Below the pieces are notes generated by a model. It saw nothing but the letters and a program-made list of their open reading frames with translations. It ran no database searches and was not told where the DNA came from. This document shows, piece after piece, positions 35,133-43,612 of a stretch of DNA of 64,000 bases. Made by a program: the position numbers and the translations under genes. How positions within the stretch are numbered: position 1 is the first letter of the stretch; each line of letters starts with the position of its first letter. Origin of the DNA: Streptomyces sp. NBC_00287 (GTDB lineage: Bacteria; Actinomycetota; Actinomycetes; Streptomycetales; Streptomycetaceae). The stretch covers positions 4,154,001-4,218,000 of the forward strand of contig NZ_CP108053.1 in NCBI RefSeq assembly GCF_036173105.1, given 5' to 3'.

Positions 35133-36644
35133 TCAGGCGACGGACACCGGCTCCCGCAGCTCCGGCTCATCGCCGCGCAGCTCGGCCTCGTCCGCCCCCT
35201 CCACATGCTGCGCAGGCTTGCGAGGCAGCGCGAACATCAGCAGAAAGATGACGCCCATCACCGCGGCCACCCACCCCAGCGCATGCTGGAACGCGTCCAC
35301 GAAGGCCGGCTCCACAGCGGTCCCGGCAGCCACCCGGTCGTCCAGCACCCCGAAGAACACGACCGACACAAGACCGAGCCCCAGCGCGTTGCCCATCTGC
35401 TGCACCGTGTTGATCAGCCCGGACGCCGAACCGGCGTGCTCGCGCGGCACCTCCGAGAGGATCGCATCCGTCAGCGGGGCGACGATCAGACCCATGCCCG
35501 CGCCCATCACGACCAGCGGAAGCGCCATCTGCCAGGGCGCGATGCCGAGGCCGTACCGCTCGGACTCCCACAGGTAGAGCAGGACACCGAGACCGAGCAC
35601 CAGCGCACCCGCCTGCAGCACCTTGCGCCCGAAGCGCGGGACCAGCTTCTGCACGGACAGCCCCGCAGCCGTGGAGACCGCGAGCGAGAACGGCACCCCG
35701 GTCAGCCCCGCCTTCAGCGGGCCCCAGCCAAGACCCATCTGCATGTACAGCGTCCACACCAGGAAGAAGATGCCGAGCCCGACACCGAACACGGTCTGTA
35801 CGGCGATACCGGCGGCGAAGCTCTTCACCTTGAACAGGGACAGCTCGATCAGCGGGGAGCCGTCCCGTGCGCTCTTGCGCCTCTCGTACGCCACCAGCAC
35901 CGCGAGCACGACCAGCGAGCCGGCCATCGACACGTACCCCCACAGCGGCCAGCCCGTCTCACGGCCGCGGGTCAGCGGGTAGAGCAGCATCAGCAGCCCG
36001 AGCGTCACCAGGGCCACGCCCACCAGGTCGAGCCTGGGTGCCTTCGCCGCCTTGGACTCGGTGATGTAGCGGCTGCCGAGGATCAGGCCCGCGATGCCGA
36101 CGGGGAGGTTGATCAGGAAGATCGGGCGCCATTCCAGGCCGAAGAGGTTCCACTCGGTGAGCAGCGCGCCGAGCAGCGGACCGCTGACCGCGCCGAGCCC
36201 CACGACCGCGCCGAACAGCCCGAACACCTTGCCGCGCTCGTGCGCCGGGAAGGTGGCGTGCACGATCGACAGCACCTGCGGCACCATCAGCGCCGCCATC
36301 GCGCCCTGCAGAATGCGGGAGGCGACCAGCATGTCCGGGTTCGCGGCGAAGCCGCACAGCGCGGAGGCGATCGTGAAGCCGCCGATGCCGATGAGGAACA
36401 GCTTCTTACGGCCGTGGATGTCGCCGAGGCGGCCGCCGGTGATCAGGCCCGCGGCGAAGGCGAGGGCGTAACCGGCCGTTATCCACTGGATCTGGCTCTC
36501 GGAGGCACCGGCGTTCTGCGTGATGGACGGGATCGCGATATTGACGATCGTCACGTCCACGAGGTCCATGAAGGCCGCGGTCATCACGATCGCCAGCGCG
36601 AACCAGCGCCGCTTGTCTCCGACGGGAGTCGTCTCTTGGGTCAT
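35133..36644 (-). CDS. MFS drug exporter, DHA2 (EmrB/QacA) type
   Basis: 503 residues, about fourteen membrane segments. Motif A appears as GGRLGDIHGRKKLFL and the antiporter motif C as GLGAVSGPLLGALLTEW. The start segment VDVTIVNIAIPSI is typical of DHA2 pumps that export lipophilic drugs with protons. ATG 36644 is chosen; the longer reading frame upstream overlaps the divergent regulator gene. Divergence from a WYL-type regulator suggests local control. Confidence 0.9.
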   Translation of the reverse strand: MTQETTPVGDKRRWFALAIVMTAAFMDLVDVTIVNIAIPSITQNAGASESQIQWITAGYALAFAAGLITGGRLGDIHGRKKLFLIGIGGFTIASALCGFAANPDMLVASRILQGAMAALMVPQVLSIVHATFPAHERGKVFGLFGAVVGLGAVSGPLLGALLTEWNLFGLEWRPIFLINLPVGIAGLILGSRYITESKAAKAPRLDLVGVALVTLGLLMLLYPLTRGRETGWPLWGYVSMAGSLVVLAVLVAYERRKSARDGSPLIELSLFKVKSFAAGIAVQTVFGVGLGIFFLVWTLYMQMGLGWGPLKAGLTGVPFSLAVSTAAGLSVQKLVPRFGRKVLQAGALVLGLGVLLYLWESERYGLGIAPWQMALPLVVMGAGMGLIVAPLTDAILSEVPREHAGSASGLINTVQQMGNALGLGLVSVVFFGVLDDRVAAGTAVEPAFVDAFQHALGWVAAVMGVIFLLMFALPRKPAQHVEGADEAELRGDEPELREPVSVA

Positions 36645-36667
36645 GTGAGAGAAGTTAGAGCCCAAGT

Positions 36668-36684
36668 AGGTCAGATCATGTCCT
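36668..36684. promoter_or_regulatory. Imperfect palindrome between the MFS and WYL genes
   Basis: AGGTCAGATCATGTCCT reads nearly the same on both strands and sits midway in the 63-bp divergent spacer, a plausible operator of the WYL regulator. Confidence 0.35.
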
Positions 36685-36707
36685 AGTTCTACGGCATTCT
36701 CGGATGC

Positions 36708-37673
36708 ATGACGACAGACACCCCGGCCCGCCTCCTCCAGCTCCTGTCCCTCCTCCAGACGCCCCGCGAATGGCCCGGCGGCGAGCTCGCCGGCCGGCTC
36801 GGGGTGTCGCGGCGTACCGTGCGGCGGGACGTCGACCGGCTGCGTGAGCTCGGCTATCCCGTGCAGGCGACCAAGGGCGCCGACGGCGGCTATCGGCTCG
36901 TCGCGGGGAAGGCGATGCCGCCGCTCGTCCTCGACGACGAGGAGGCGGTGGCCATCGCGGTCGGCCTGCGCGCCGGCGCCGGGCACGCGGTGGAGGGCGT
37001 CGACGAGGCGTCCGTACGGGCGCTGGCCAAGCTGGAGCAGGTGCTGCCCAGCCGCCTCCGCCACCGCGTCTCCACGCTCCAGGCCGCGACCACCCCGCTG
37101 ACCAGCGGCGACGGCGCGAGCATCGCTCCGGAGACGCTCACGGTGATGGCCTCGACGGTGGCCGGCCAAGAGCGGCTGCGATTCGCCTACCGGGCGGGCG
37201 ACGGCACGGAATCCCGCCGTATCACCGAGCCCTACCGCCTCGTCTCCACCGGCCGCCGCTGGTACCTCGTCGCCTACGACCTCGACCGCGACGACTGGCG
37301 GACGTTCCGCGTCGACCGGGTGAGCGACCCCTTCGCGACCGGCGCCCGCTTCACCCCGCGCGAGCTGCCCACGGGCAACGCGGCCGAGTATCTGCGCCAG
37401 TCCATGTACCGCCGCCAGGAGACCTACGAGTTCTCCGTCACCTTCGCCGCCCCCGCCCATTTCATCGCGGCCCGCCTGCCCAAGTGGCTCGGCGCACCCG
37501 AACCGATCGACGACCACACCTGCCGACTGCGCGCCACGACCGGCGACGCCGTGGAGTGGATGGCGGTACGGCTGGCCATGGCCGACTGCGAGTTCACCGT
37601 GCACGAGCCGGAGGAACTGGTGCGATGCGTAAGGGACTTGGGCGGCCGCTTGAGCAGGGCGGCGAAGGGCTGA
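36708..37673 (+). CDS. YafY-type WYL-domain transcriptional regulator
   Basis: 321 residues. The N-terminal winged helix (LQLLSLLQTPREWPGGELAG, GVSRRTVRRDVDRLRELGYPV) is followed by the ligand-sensing WYL domain (TEPYRLVSTGRRWYLVAYDLDRDDWRTFRVDRV) and a WCX-like end. It lies divergent from the MFS exporter with 63 bp between them, so it probably regulates that pump and itself. Confidence 0.9.
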   Translation: MTTDTPARLLQLLSLLQTPREWPGGELAGRLGVSRRTVRRDVDRLRELGYPVQATKGADGGYRLVAGKAMPPLVLDDEEAVAIAVGLRAGAGHAVEGVDEASVRALAKLEQVLPSRLRHRVSTLQAATTPLTSGDGASIAPETLTVMASTVAGQERLRFAYRAGDGTESRRITEPYRLVSTGRRWYLVAYDLDRDDWRTFRVDRVSDPFATGARFTPRELPTGNAAEYLRQSMYRRQETYEFSVTFAAPAHFIAARLPKWLGAPEPIDDHTCRLRATTGDAVEWMAVRLAMADCEFTVHEPEELVRCVRDLGGRLSRAAKG

Positions 37674-37711
37674 GCGAAGCGTCGGGCTGCTACGGCCCAC
37701 CCCTCACCCTT

Positions 37712-38431
37712 CTACGACCCACCCCGCGCCGAACCCGCAATCTCCCCCCACGGAAAGTCCCGCACCACCGCAAGATTCCGCAGCGCCAGAGCAGCCGGCC
37801 CCTCCGGCCCTTCCGGCCGCGCCTCCCCCACCGCCCACGACTCGACGGCCACCCGCACCGCGGCGCCCGCCACCGCCGCCGCGAACCGCAGCTCGGCAGA
37901 AGGACCGGCAACGTTGTCCACGCCACCACGACCCAACCGCTCCCCCAACACCTCCGCCAGCGCCCCCTCCGACGCATGACAGACCTCCGCCCACACCTTC
38001 CCCAGCGCGGGACTGGCCACGGCGAGACGGATCAGCGTGCGGGCCCACTCCCAGGAGGAGGCCGAAACCCCCACCCCCGGGCTCAGTGTGTGACGCACCG
38101 CGTGTTCCAGCGCCTCGGGGACGGACAGTTCAGCGGGAGCCAGCCGTACCGCCTGCGCCCACCGCTCGGCCCCCGCCGCGTAGAGGGGGGCGACGGCCTC
38201 CTCCTTCGTGGCGAAATACCGGTAGAAGGTGCGCGGAGCGATACCGGCGGCCTGGGCGATGTCTTCGGCGCGGGTGGCGCGCAGGCCCTGTCTGGCGAAG
38301 AGGGCGGCCGCGGAGCGGGCGATCTGCATCCGGGTCTCCGCCTTGCGCCGCTCCGTCAGGGAGAGCGGTACGGCGGAGTTTGGTGCTGGGGTGGGGCTAC
38401 TCACGTTCGGCAGGCTATGCCCATGTGGCAC
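37712..38431 (-). CDS. TetR-family regulator (SCO3201-like)
   Basis: 239 residues. The helix-turn-helix is RATRAEDIAQAAGIAPRTFYRYFATKEE after a short polar start; the rest is a helical ligand domain with no recognisable specificity. By position next to hrdD it corresponds to S. coelicolor SCO3201, whose overexpression is known to repress antibiotic production and sporulation. ATG 38431 is the longest start; MQIARSAAALFARQGL could begin from a later codon. Confidence 0.88.
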   Translation of the reverse strand: MPHGHSLPNVSSPTPAPNSAVPLSLTERRKAETRMQIARSAAALFARQGLRATRAEDIAQAAGIAPRTFYRYFATKEEAVAPLYAAGAERWAQAVRLAPAELSVPEALEHAVRHTLSPGVGVSASSWEWARTLIRLAVASPALGKVWAEVCHASEGALAEVLGERLGRGGVDNVAGPSAELRFAAAVAGAAVRVAVESWAVGEARPEGPEGPAALALRNLAVVRDFPWGEIAGSARGGS

Positions 38432-38499
38432 AATCTGCCATTCGGCGGGCCACCCCGGGGTTCAGGTACGGGGTGGCCTGCCTTCCAGCATGCCCTGAA

Positions 38500-38640
38500 A
38501 GAGCCGGACCCCGGCGCCCAGGGGGGGAGGGCGCCGAGGTCCGGCTTGGGAGAGTCCCGGCGCCGGGGGGGATAGCGGCGGGACTTGGTTCAGGAGGGCC
38601 CGCGAGGGGGGATCGCGGGGAACGAACTCCTGGACCCTGA
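38500..38640 (-). ncRNA. 6C-type small RNA (C-rich loops)
   Basis: On the minus strand this intergenic region folds into three stable stem-loops, each with six or more consecutive C in the loop: stems at 38600-38605/38613-38618 (extended by 38588-38596/38627-38635), 38553-38559/38579-38585, and 38503-38519/38529-38545. That is the pattern of the actinobacterial 6C RNA, which also ends in a strong hairpin. C-rich loops are thought to pair with G-rich ribosome sites. It lies between the TetR gene and hrdD. Boundaries are approximate. Confidence 0.7.
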
Positions 38641-38771
38641 AAGGTTGTTCCCAGGGCCCTGGGAGTTGAAGCGGCGTTACATCGCCATGTTTGCGCGGTC
38701 TTTCGCCACCGGGCGTACGCGCCTACGACTCACGTACGCCCTTGTGTCTACGACTCACGCATGCCCCGACT

Positions 38772-39767
38772 TCACGCCGCCGCGTCGAACCCGGTGTCCC
38801 GGGCCAGCTTCTTCAGCTCCAGCAGCGCGTGCTTCTCGATCTGCCGGATGCGCTCGCGCGTCAGACCGTGCTCCTTGCCGACCTCGGTCAGGGTGCGCTC
38901 GCGGCCGTCGTCGATGCCGTACCGCATCTTGATGATCGAGGCCGTGCGCTGGTCGAGGCGGCCGATGAGGTCGTCGAGTTCCTCGCTGCGCAGGAGGGTC
39001 AGGACGGACTGCTCCGGGGAGACGGCCGAGGTGTCCTCCAGCAGGTCGCCGAACTGGGTCTCGCCCTGGTCGTCCACCGCCATGTTCAGCGAGACCGGAT
39101 CGCGGGCCCAGTCCAGGACGTCGATCACCCGGTCCGGGTTCGAGCCGAGCTCGGCGGCGATCTCCGCGGGCTCCGGGTCGCGGCCGTGCTCACGGTTGAA
39201 CTCGCGCTGCACACGCCGGATCCGGCCGAGCTCCTCCACCAGGTGGACGGGGAGCCGGATGGTCCGGGACTGGTCGGCTATCGAGCGGGTGATGGCCTGA
39301 CGGATCCACCAGGTGGCGTACGTCGAGAACTTGAAGCCCTTGCGGTAGTCGAACTTCTCGACCGCGCGCACCAGGCCGGCATTGCCCTCCTGGATCAGGT
39401 CCAGCAGCGGCAGTCCGCTGCGCGGGTAGCGGCGGGCGACGGCGACGACCAGGCGGAGGTTGGAGCGGATGAAGACGTCCTTGGCACGCTCCCCCTCGGC
39501 GACCAGCGCCTCAAGCTCCTCGCGGGAGGCGTCCGCCTTGGACTCCTCGTATCCTTCGAGGACCTGTCGCGCGAACACACCCGCCTCGATGATCTGTGAC
39601 AGCTCGACCTCCTTGGCGGCGTCGAGCAGCGGTGTGCGCGCGATCTCGTCGAGGTACATGCCGACCAGGTCGCGATCGGCGATCTCGCCATTGGCGCGAA
39701 CACTGCTTGCCGCATCGGTCGTCCCGCCGGTGGCGGACTGACGACGGGCGACGGCACGGGTTGCCAT
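38772..39767 (-). CDS. hrdD: RNA polymerase group 2 sigma factor HrdD
   Basis: 331 residues. Regions 1.2 to 4.2 are complete: DLVGMYLDEIARTPLLDA; core-binding NLRLVVAVARRYPRSGLPLLDLIQEGNAGLVRA; -10 recognition FKFSTYATWWIRQAITRSIA; and the -35 helix LTEVGKEHGLTRERIRQIEKHAL. It lacks the long N-terminal region of the principal sigma HrdB. The start MATRAVARRQS at 39767 has a GGGAG ribosome site and matches my memory of S. coelicolor HrdD. A SigR-type promoter lies upstream, which would link it to thiol stress. Confidence 0.95.
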   Translation of the reverse strand: MATRAVARRQSATGGTTDAASSVRANGEIADRDLVGMYLDEIARTPLLDAAKEVELSQIIEAGVFARQVLEGYEESKADASREELEALVAEGERAKDVFIRSNLRLVVAVARRYPRSGLPLLDLIQEGNAGLVRAVEKFDYRKGFKFSTYATWWIRQAITRSIADQSRTIRLPVHLVEELGRIRRVQREFNREHGRDPEPAEIAAELGSNPDRVIDVLDWARDPVSLNMAVDDQGETQFGDLLEDTSAVSPEQSVLTLLRSEELDDLIGRLDQRTASIIKMRYGIDDGRERTLTEVGKEHGLTRERIRQIEKHALLELKKLARDTGFDAAA

Positions 39768-39859
39768 GCGTGCTCCCTTGCGATGGTGGGCTGGCGGGTT
39801 GTCCTTGGTTGCCCGGCACTCTGGTGACTCTGCTCGGGTGCCCTGCATCCGATGGAAAC

Positions 39860-39885
39860 AACGACTGGAATCAGGACAGAATTCC
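39860..39885 (-). promoter_or_regulatory. SigR-type promoter of hrdD
   Basis: On the minus strand: GGAAT (39885-39881), an 18-bp spacer, then GTT (39862-39860). This matches the SigR consensus GGAAT-N18/19-GTT. The predicted start of transcription is some 80-90 bp before the hrdD ATG. hrdD is a known SigR target in S. coelicolor. Confidence 0.8.
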
Positions 39886-39946
39886 CAACCCGTCCCCCTA
39901 TTTTTCTGATCATGCAGTACCCTGTCCGGCCACACGAGGAGGCGGG

Positions 39947-40477
39947 ATGTCGGCGTCACATACAGAGGTGCAGGTCAGGCCGGGAGTCGAGGCCGACCTC
40001 GAAGCCCTCACGGACATCTACAACCACTACGTACGTGAGACGCCGATCACCTTCGATACCGCGGTCTTCACGCCGGAAGAGCGCCGCCCTTGGCTGCTCT
40101 CCCACCCTGAAGACGGGCCGTACCGCCTGATGGTTGCCGTGGAGAGGGACTCCGCAGGGAACTCACAGCGGATTCTTGGCTACGCCACATCCAGCCCTTA
40201 TCGGCCGAAGCCCGCGTACGCGACCTCCGTGGAGGTCACGATCTACCTCGCCCCGGACGCCGGCCGCCGAGGCGTGGGCACCCTTCTCTACAAGGCCCTC
40301 TTCGAGGCCCTGTCCGGCGAGGACCTCCACCGCGCCTACGCGGGGATCGCCCAGCCGAACGAGGCCTCGACCAGGCTGCACGAGCGCTTCGGCTTCCAGT
40401 ACGTCGGCACGTACCGCGAGGTGGGCCGCAAGTTCGGCCGCTACTGGGACGTGGCCTGGTACGAGAAGGCCCTCTGA
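39947..40477 (+). CDS. GNAT N-acetyltransferase, phosphinothricin-acetyltransferase-like
   Basis: 176 residues. It has the family pattern VRPGVEADLEALTDIYNHYV at the start, VTIYLAPDAGRRGVGTLLYKAL as the acetyl-CoA loop and AGIAQPNEASTRLHERFGF near the end. Such enzymes acetylate amino-group substrates including phosphinothricin and methionine sulfone; the natural substrate is not known. ATG 39947 follows an excellent GAGGAGG ribosome site. Divergent from hrdD. Confidence 0.88.
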   Translation: MSASHTEVQVRPGVEADLEALTDIYNHYVRETPITFDTAVFTPEERRPWLLSHPEDGPYRLMVAVERDSAGNSQRILGYATSSPYRPKPAYATSVEVTIYLAPDAGRRGVGTLLYKALFEALSGEDLHRAYAGIAQPNEASTRLHERFGFQYVGTYREVGRKFGRYWDVAWYEKAL

Positions 40478-40498
40478 GCCCCGCCCGACCCCGAAACC

Positions 40499-41284
40499 TC
40501 AGCCGAACTGCACCGACCGCTTCGCCAGCCCCATCCAGAACCCGTCGATCACCGACCGCTGCGCGTCCAGCTCACCGCCCGCCTCCGCCGCGCCCATGGT
40601 CACGAACAGCGGGGCGAAGTGCTCGGTGCGCGGGTGGGCGTACCGGCCGGCCGGGGACTTGTGGAGGAAGTCCAGCAGCGCGTCCCAGTCGTGGCTCTCC
40701 AGCGCCCGTCGGCCCCAGTCGTCGAACTCCGCCGACCAGGCGGGGATGCCGGGCTGTCGGAGCGCGGCCAGATTGTGAGTGAAGAAGCCGGAGCCGACGA
40801 TCAGCACGCCCTCGTCGCGCAGCGGCGCCAGCTTCCGGCCGATCTCCATGAGCCGGACCGGGTCGAGCGTCGGCATGGAGATCTGGAGAACGGGGATGTC
40901 GGCGGCGGGGAACATCTCCACGAGCGGGACGTAGGCGCCGTGGTCGAGGCCCCGGTCCGGGATGTCCTGTACGGGGATGCCGGGGGCGCGCAGCAGTTTC
41001 CGTACGGACTCGGCGAGTGCGGGGGCGCCGGGGGCCCCGTACGTGACCTGGTAGTAGTGCTCGGGGAAGCCCCAGAAGTCGTAGACGAGGGGGACGGTCT
41101 CCACCGCGCCGAGGGCCAGCGGGGCCTCCTCCCAGTGGGCGGAGACCATGAGGATCGCCTTCGGGCGGGGCAGGTCCGCGGACCAGGCCGCGAGTTCGGC
41201 AGGCCAGACGGGGTCGTCGGCGAGGGGTGGGGCGCCGTGGCTGAGGTAGAGCGCGGGCATGCGTTCCTGGGTGGCGGCGGACAT
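40499..41284 (-). CDS. DODA-type extradiol ring-opening dioxygenase
   Basis: 261 residues of the class III (LigB-like) extradiol dioxygenase family. Metal-binding His motifs are visible: YLSHGAPP near the start, VSAHWEE, and GLDHGAYVPL, with SGFFTHNL further on. Homologues open DOPA or other catechols, but many bacterial members have no known substrate. It is divergent from a MarR regulator, which probably controls it. Confidence 0.9.
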   Translation of the reverse strand: MSAATQERMPALYLSHGAPPLADDPVWPAELAAWSADLPRPKAILMVSAHWEEAPLALGAVETVPLVYDFWGFPEHYYQVTYGAPGAPALAESVRKLLRAPGIPVQDIPDRGLDHGAYVPLVEMFPAADIPVLQISMPTLDPVRLMEIGRKLAPLRDEGVLIVGSGFFTHNLAALRQPGIPAWSAEFDDWGRRALESHDWDALLDFLHKSPAGRYAHPRTEHFAPLFVTMGAAEAGGELDAQRSVIDGFWMGLAKRSVQFG

Positions 41285-41304
41285 GGCGGCGACTCCCTCT
41301 GAGC

Positions 41305-41365
41305 AGTTACTTGAATTCTAAACCTCTACGCCAGAATAAGCCCCGTTGTTTCAACTTTCAAGCAG
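41305..41365. promoter_or_regulatory. Divergent DODA/MarR control region with TTTCAAG-type sites
   Basis: CTTGAATTC lies on the DODA side and TTTCAACTTTCAAG on the MarR side (about 41349-41362). The CTTGAA/TTCAAG half-sites in opposite directions are the AT-rich kind of operator MarR proteins use. Confidence 0.45.
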
Positions 41366-41385
41366 ACGGCTCGTACAGTGGAGCC

Positions 41386-41901
41386 ATGAACACGGCATCC
41401 GCATCCGCATCCGCTGAAGAGCCCCGCTGGCTCACCGCCGAGGAGCAGCGCGTCTGGCGCTCCTACATCCAGGCCACCACGCTGCTGGAGGACCATCTGG
41501 ACCGCCAGCTCCAGCGTGACGCGGGGATGCCGCACATCTACTACGGTCTGCTCGTCAAGCTCGCCGACTCCCCCCAGCGGCGGCTGCGGATGACCGAGCT
41601 GGCGATGTACGCGAAGATCACCCGCTCCCGGCTCTCCCACGCCATCGCGCGTCTGGAGAAGAACGGCTGGGTGCGCCGCGAGGACTGTCCCTCGGACAAG
41701 CGCGGCCAGTTCGCGGTGCTGACCGACGAGGGGATGGCGGTGCTGAAGCGGACCGCGCCGGGCCATGTCACCGCCGTACGGGGCGCGATCTTCGACCGGC
41801 TGACTCCGGAACAGCAGAAGTCCCTCGGCGAGATCATGCAGATCGTCGCCGAGGGACTCGAGCCGAGCGAAGCGGGTGCGGATCTGCCCTGGCTCCGCTG
41901 A
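41386..41901 (+). CDS. MarR-family transcriptional regulator
   Basis: 171 residues. The winged helix is complete: LRMTELAMYAKITRSRLSHA is the recognition part, then IARLEKNGWVRREDCPSDKRG as the wing, flanked by the dimerising helices. ATG 41386 follows a GGAG ribosome site; the frame opens further upstream without one. Divergent from the DODA gene, so it is likely its repressor. The end of the gene is part of a 13-bp hairpin. Confidence 0.9.
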   Translation: MNTASASASAEEPRWLTAEEQRVWRSYIQATTLLEDHLDRQLQRDAGMPHIYYGLLVKLADSPQRRLRMTELAMYAKITRSRLSHAIARLEKNGWVRREDCPSDKRGQFAVLTDEGMAVLKRTAPGHVTAVRGAIFDRLTPEQQKSLGEIMQIVAEGLEPSEAGADLPWLR

Positions 41902-41972
41902 GCCGCTCACTCAGCTGGGCCAGGGCAGATCCTGGGTCGTACGTACGGGGCGTCCCCTTCCCCGTACGTACG
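41881..41972. terminator. Two adjacent perfect 13-bp hairpins between convergent genes
   Basis: First hairpin: GATCTGCCCTGGC (41881-41893, inside the MarR coding end) pairs with 41919-41931. Second: CGTACGTACGGGG (41938-41950) pairs with 41960-41972. Together they can end both the MarR gene and the leftward MFS gene. Confidence 0.75.
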
Positions 41973-41999
41973 GGTCGGTCGTCCCGAAGAGGTCCGTCG

Positions 42000-43529
42000 T
42001 CAGTGGGCGACGACCGGTACCGCCAGTTCCTCCTCGGCGCCGTCCTCGGACGAGGCCACCGGGCTGTTGTCCGGCTTGCCGGCGTTGACGAAGGTGAAGG
42101 CGATCAGCGCGGCGGCGACCAGGATGCCGACGGCCGCCCAGATGGCGGTGGTGTAGCCCTCGACCATGCCCTCCAGCTGGACCAGCTGCTGCTGGGACCG
42201 GGTGGCGGCACCGCCGATGTGGTCGGCGATGTAGGTGGTGGTGGCCGAGGCGGCGATCGTGTTCAGCAGGGCCGTACCGATCGCACCGCCCACCTGCTGG
42301 GAGGTGTTGACCATCGCGGAGGCGACACCGGAGTCCTGCGGCTTGACGCCCATGGTGGCCAGGGACATGGCCGGCATGAACGCCGTACCCATACCGAGGC
42401 CGAGCAGCAGCATCGCCGGCAGCAGCAGGGCGGTGTAGGAGGAGTCGACCTCCAGCTGGGTCAGCATCAGCATGCCGACCGCGGCGAGCAGGAAGCCGGG
42501 GCCCATCAGCAGCCGCGGCGCGACCCGGGTCATCAGGCGGGTGCCGATCTGGGTCGAGCCCACGATCATGCCCACGATCATCGGCAGGAACGCGAAGCCG
42601 GTCTTGACCGGCGAGTACTCCTGGACGATCTGCAGGTAGTAGGTCAGGAACAGGAACAGACCGAACATGCCGATGATGGCGAGGCCCAGCGAGAGGTAGA
42701 TCCCGCCGCGGTTGCGGTCGGTGATCACGCGCAGCGGCAGCAGCGGGGCCTTGACCTTGGCCTCGGTGACGACGAACGCGAGCAGCAGAACGACGGAGGC
42801 GACGAACATGCCGACCGTCACCGTGTCGCCCCAGCCCTCGGACTCGGCGCGGGTGAAGCCGTAGACCAGCGCGACCAGGCCCAGGGTGGAGAGCAGGACG
42901 CCCGGGATGTCGAGCGGGTTGCGGTTGCGGGCGCCCTCGGGCTCACGGATGACGAACCAGGCACCGGCCGCCGCGATCACGGCGAACGGGATGTTCACGA
43001 AGAACGTCCAGCGCCAGTCCAGGTACTCGGTGAGGAAGCCGCCGAGGATCAGACCGACAGCGCCGCCGGCACCGGCGATGGCGCCGTAGATACCGAACGC
43101 CTTGGCGCGCTCCTTGGCGTCCGTGAACATCACGGCGAGCAGGGAGAGCGCGGCGGGCGCGAGCAGGGCACCGAAGACACCCTGCAGGGCGCGGGCGCCG
43201 AACATCATGGCCTCGTTGGTGGCGGCGCCACCGAGCGCGGAGGCCGCGGCGAAGCCGGCGAGACCGACGACAAAGGCGCGCTTACGGCCCCACAGGTCGG
43301 CGATCCGGCCGCCGAAGAGCAGCAGACCACCGAAGGCGAGGGCGTAGGCCGTGACGACCCACTGCCGGTTGCCGTCGGATATGCCGAGGTCCTGCTGGGC
43401 TGAGGGGAGCGCGATGTTCACGATGGTGGCGTCGAGGACGACCATCAGCTGGGCGAGCGCGATGAAGACGAGCGCTTTCCAGCGGTTGGAATCCGGTACG
43501 GATGGAGCCTTTACGGCTGCTTGAGACAT
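42000..43529 (-). CDS. MFS drug exporter, DHA2 type
   Basis: 509 residues, about fourteen membrane segments. LMVVLDATIVNIALPSA, motif A as GGRIADLWGRKRAFV and motif C as GAGGAVGLILGGFLTEY mark a DHA2 drug:H+ antiporter. ATG 43529 is preferred to GTG 43541. It lies directly downstream of a TetR gene on the same strand, so they form a two-gene regulator/pump unit. The pair is part of the conserved core (SCO3206/3207 in S. coelicolor). Confidence 0.9.
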   Translation of the reverse strand: MSQAAVKAPSVPDSNRWKALVFIALAQLMVVLDATIVNIALPSAQQDLGISDGNRQWVVTAYALAFGGLLLFGGRIADLWGRKRAFVVGLAGFAAASALGGAATNEAMMFGARALQGVFGALLAPAALSLLAVMFTDAKERAKAFGIYGAIAGAGGAVGLILGGFLTEYLDWRWTFFVNIPFAVIAAAGAWFVIREPEGARNRNPLDIPGVLLSTLGLVALVYGFTRAESEGWGDTVTVGMFVASVVLLLAFVVTEAKVKAPLLPLRVITDRNRGGIYLSLGLAIIGMFGLFLFLTYYLQIVQEYSPVKTGFAFLPMIVGMIVGSTQIGTRLMTRVAPRLLMGPGFLLAAVGMLMLTQLEVDSSYTALLLPAMLLLGLGMGTAFMPAMSLATMGVKPQDSGVASAMVNTSQQVGGAIGTALLNTIAASATTTYIADHIGGAATRSQQQLVQLEGMVEGYTTAIWAAVGILVAAALIAFTFVNAGKPDNSPVASSEDGAEEELAVPVVAH

Positions 43530-43612
43530 GGGGGTACCCACTTCGGGACTTCGTGACGGAAAAAGAGTGTGAGTAAAGGTGTTGCGAGTAGGGACTGGCG
43601 TCGGGCGCTCGA

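Noticed and set aside
38500-38640. G-quadruplex or plus-strand RNA at the G-rich loops
   Set aside because: Loops of C on the minus strand match the known 6C pattern and the gene direction; the plus-strand reading has no comparable precedent.
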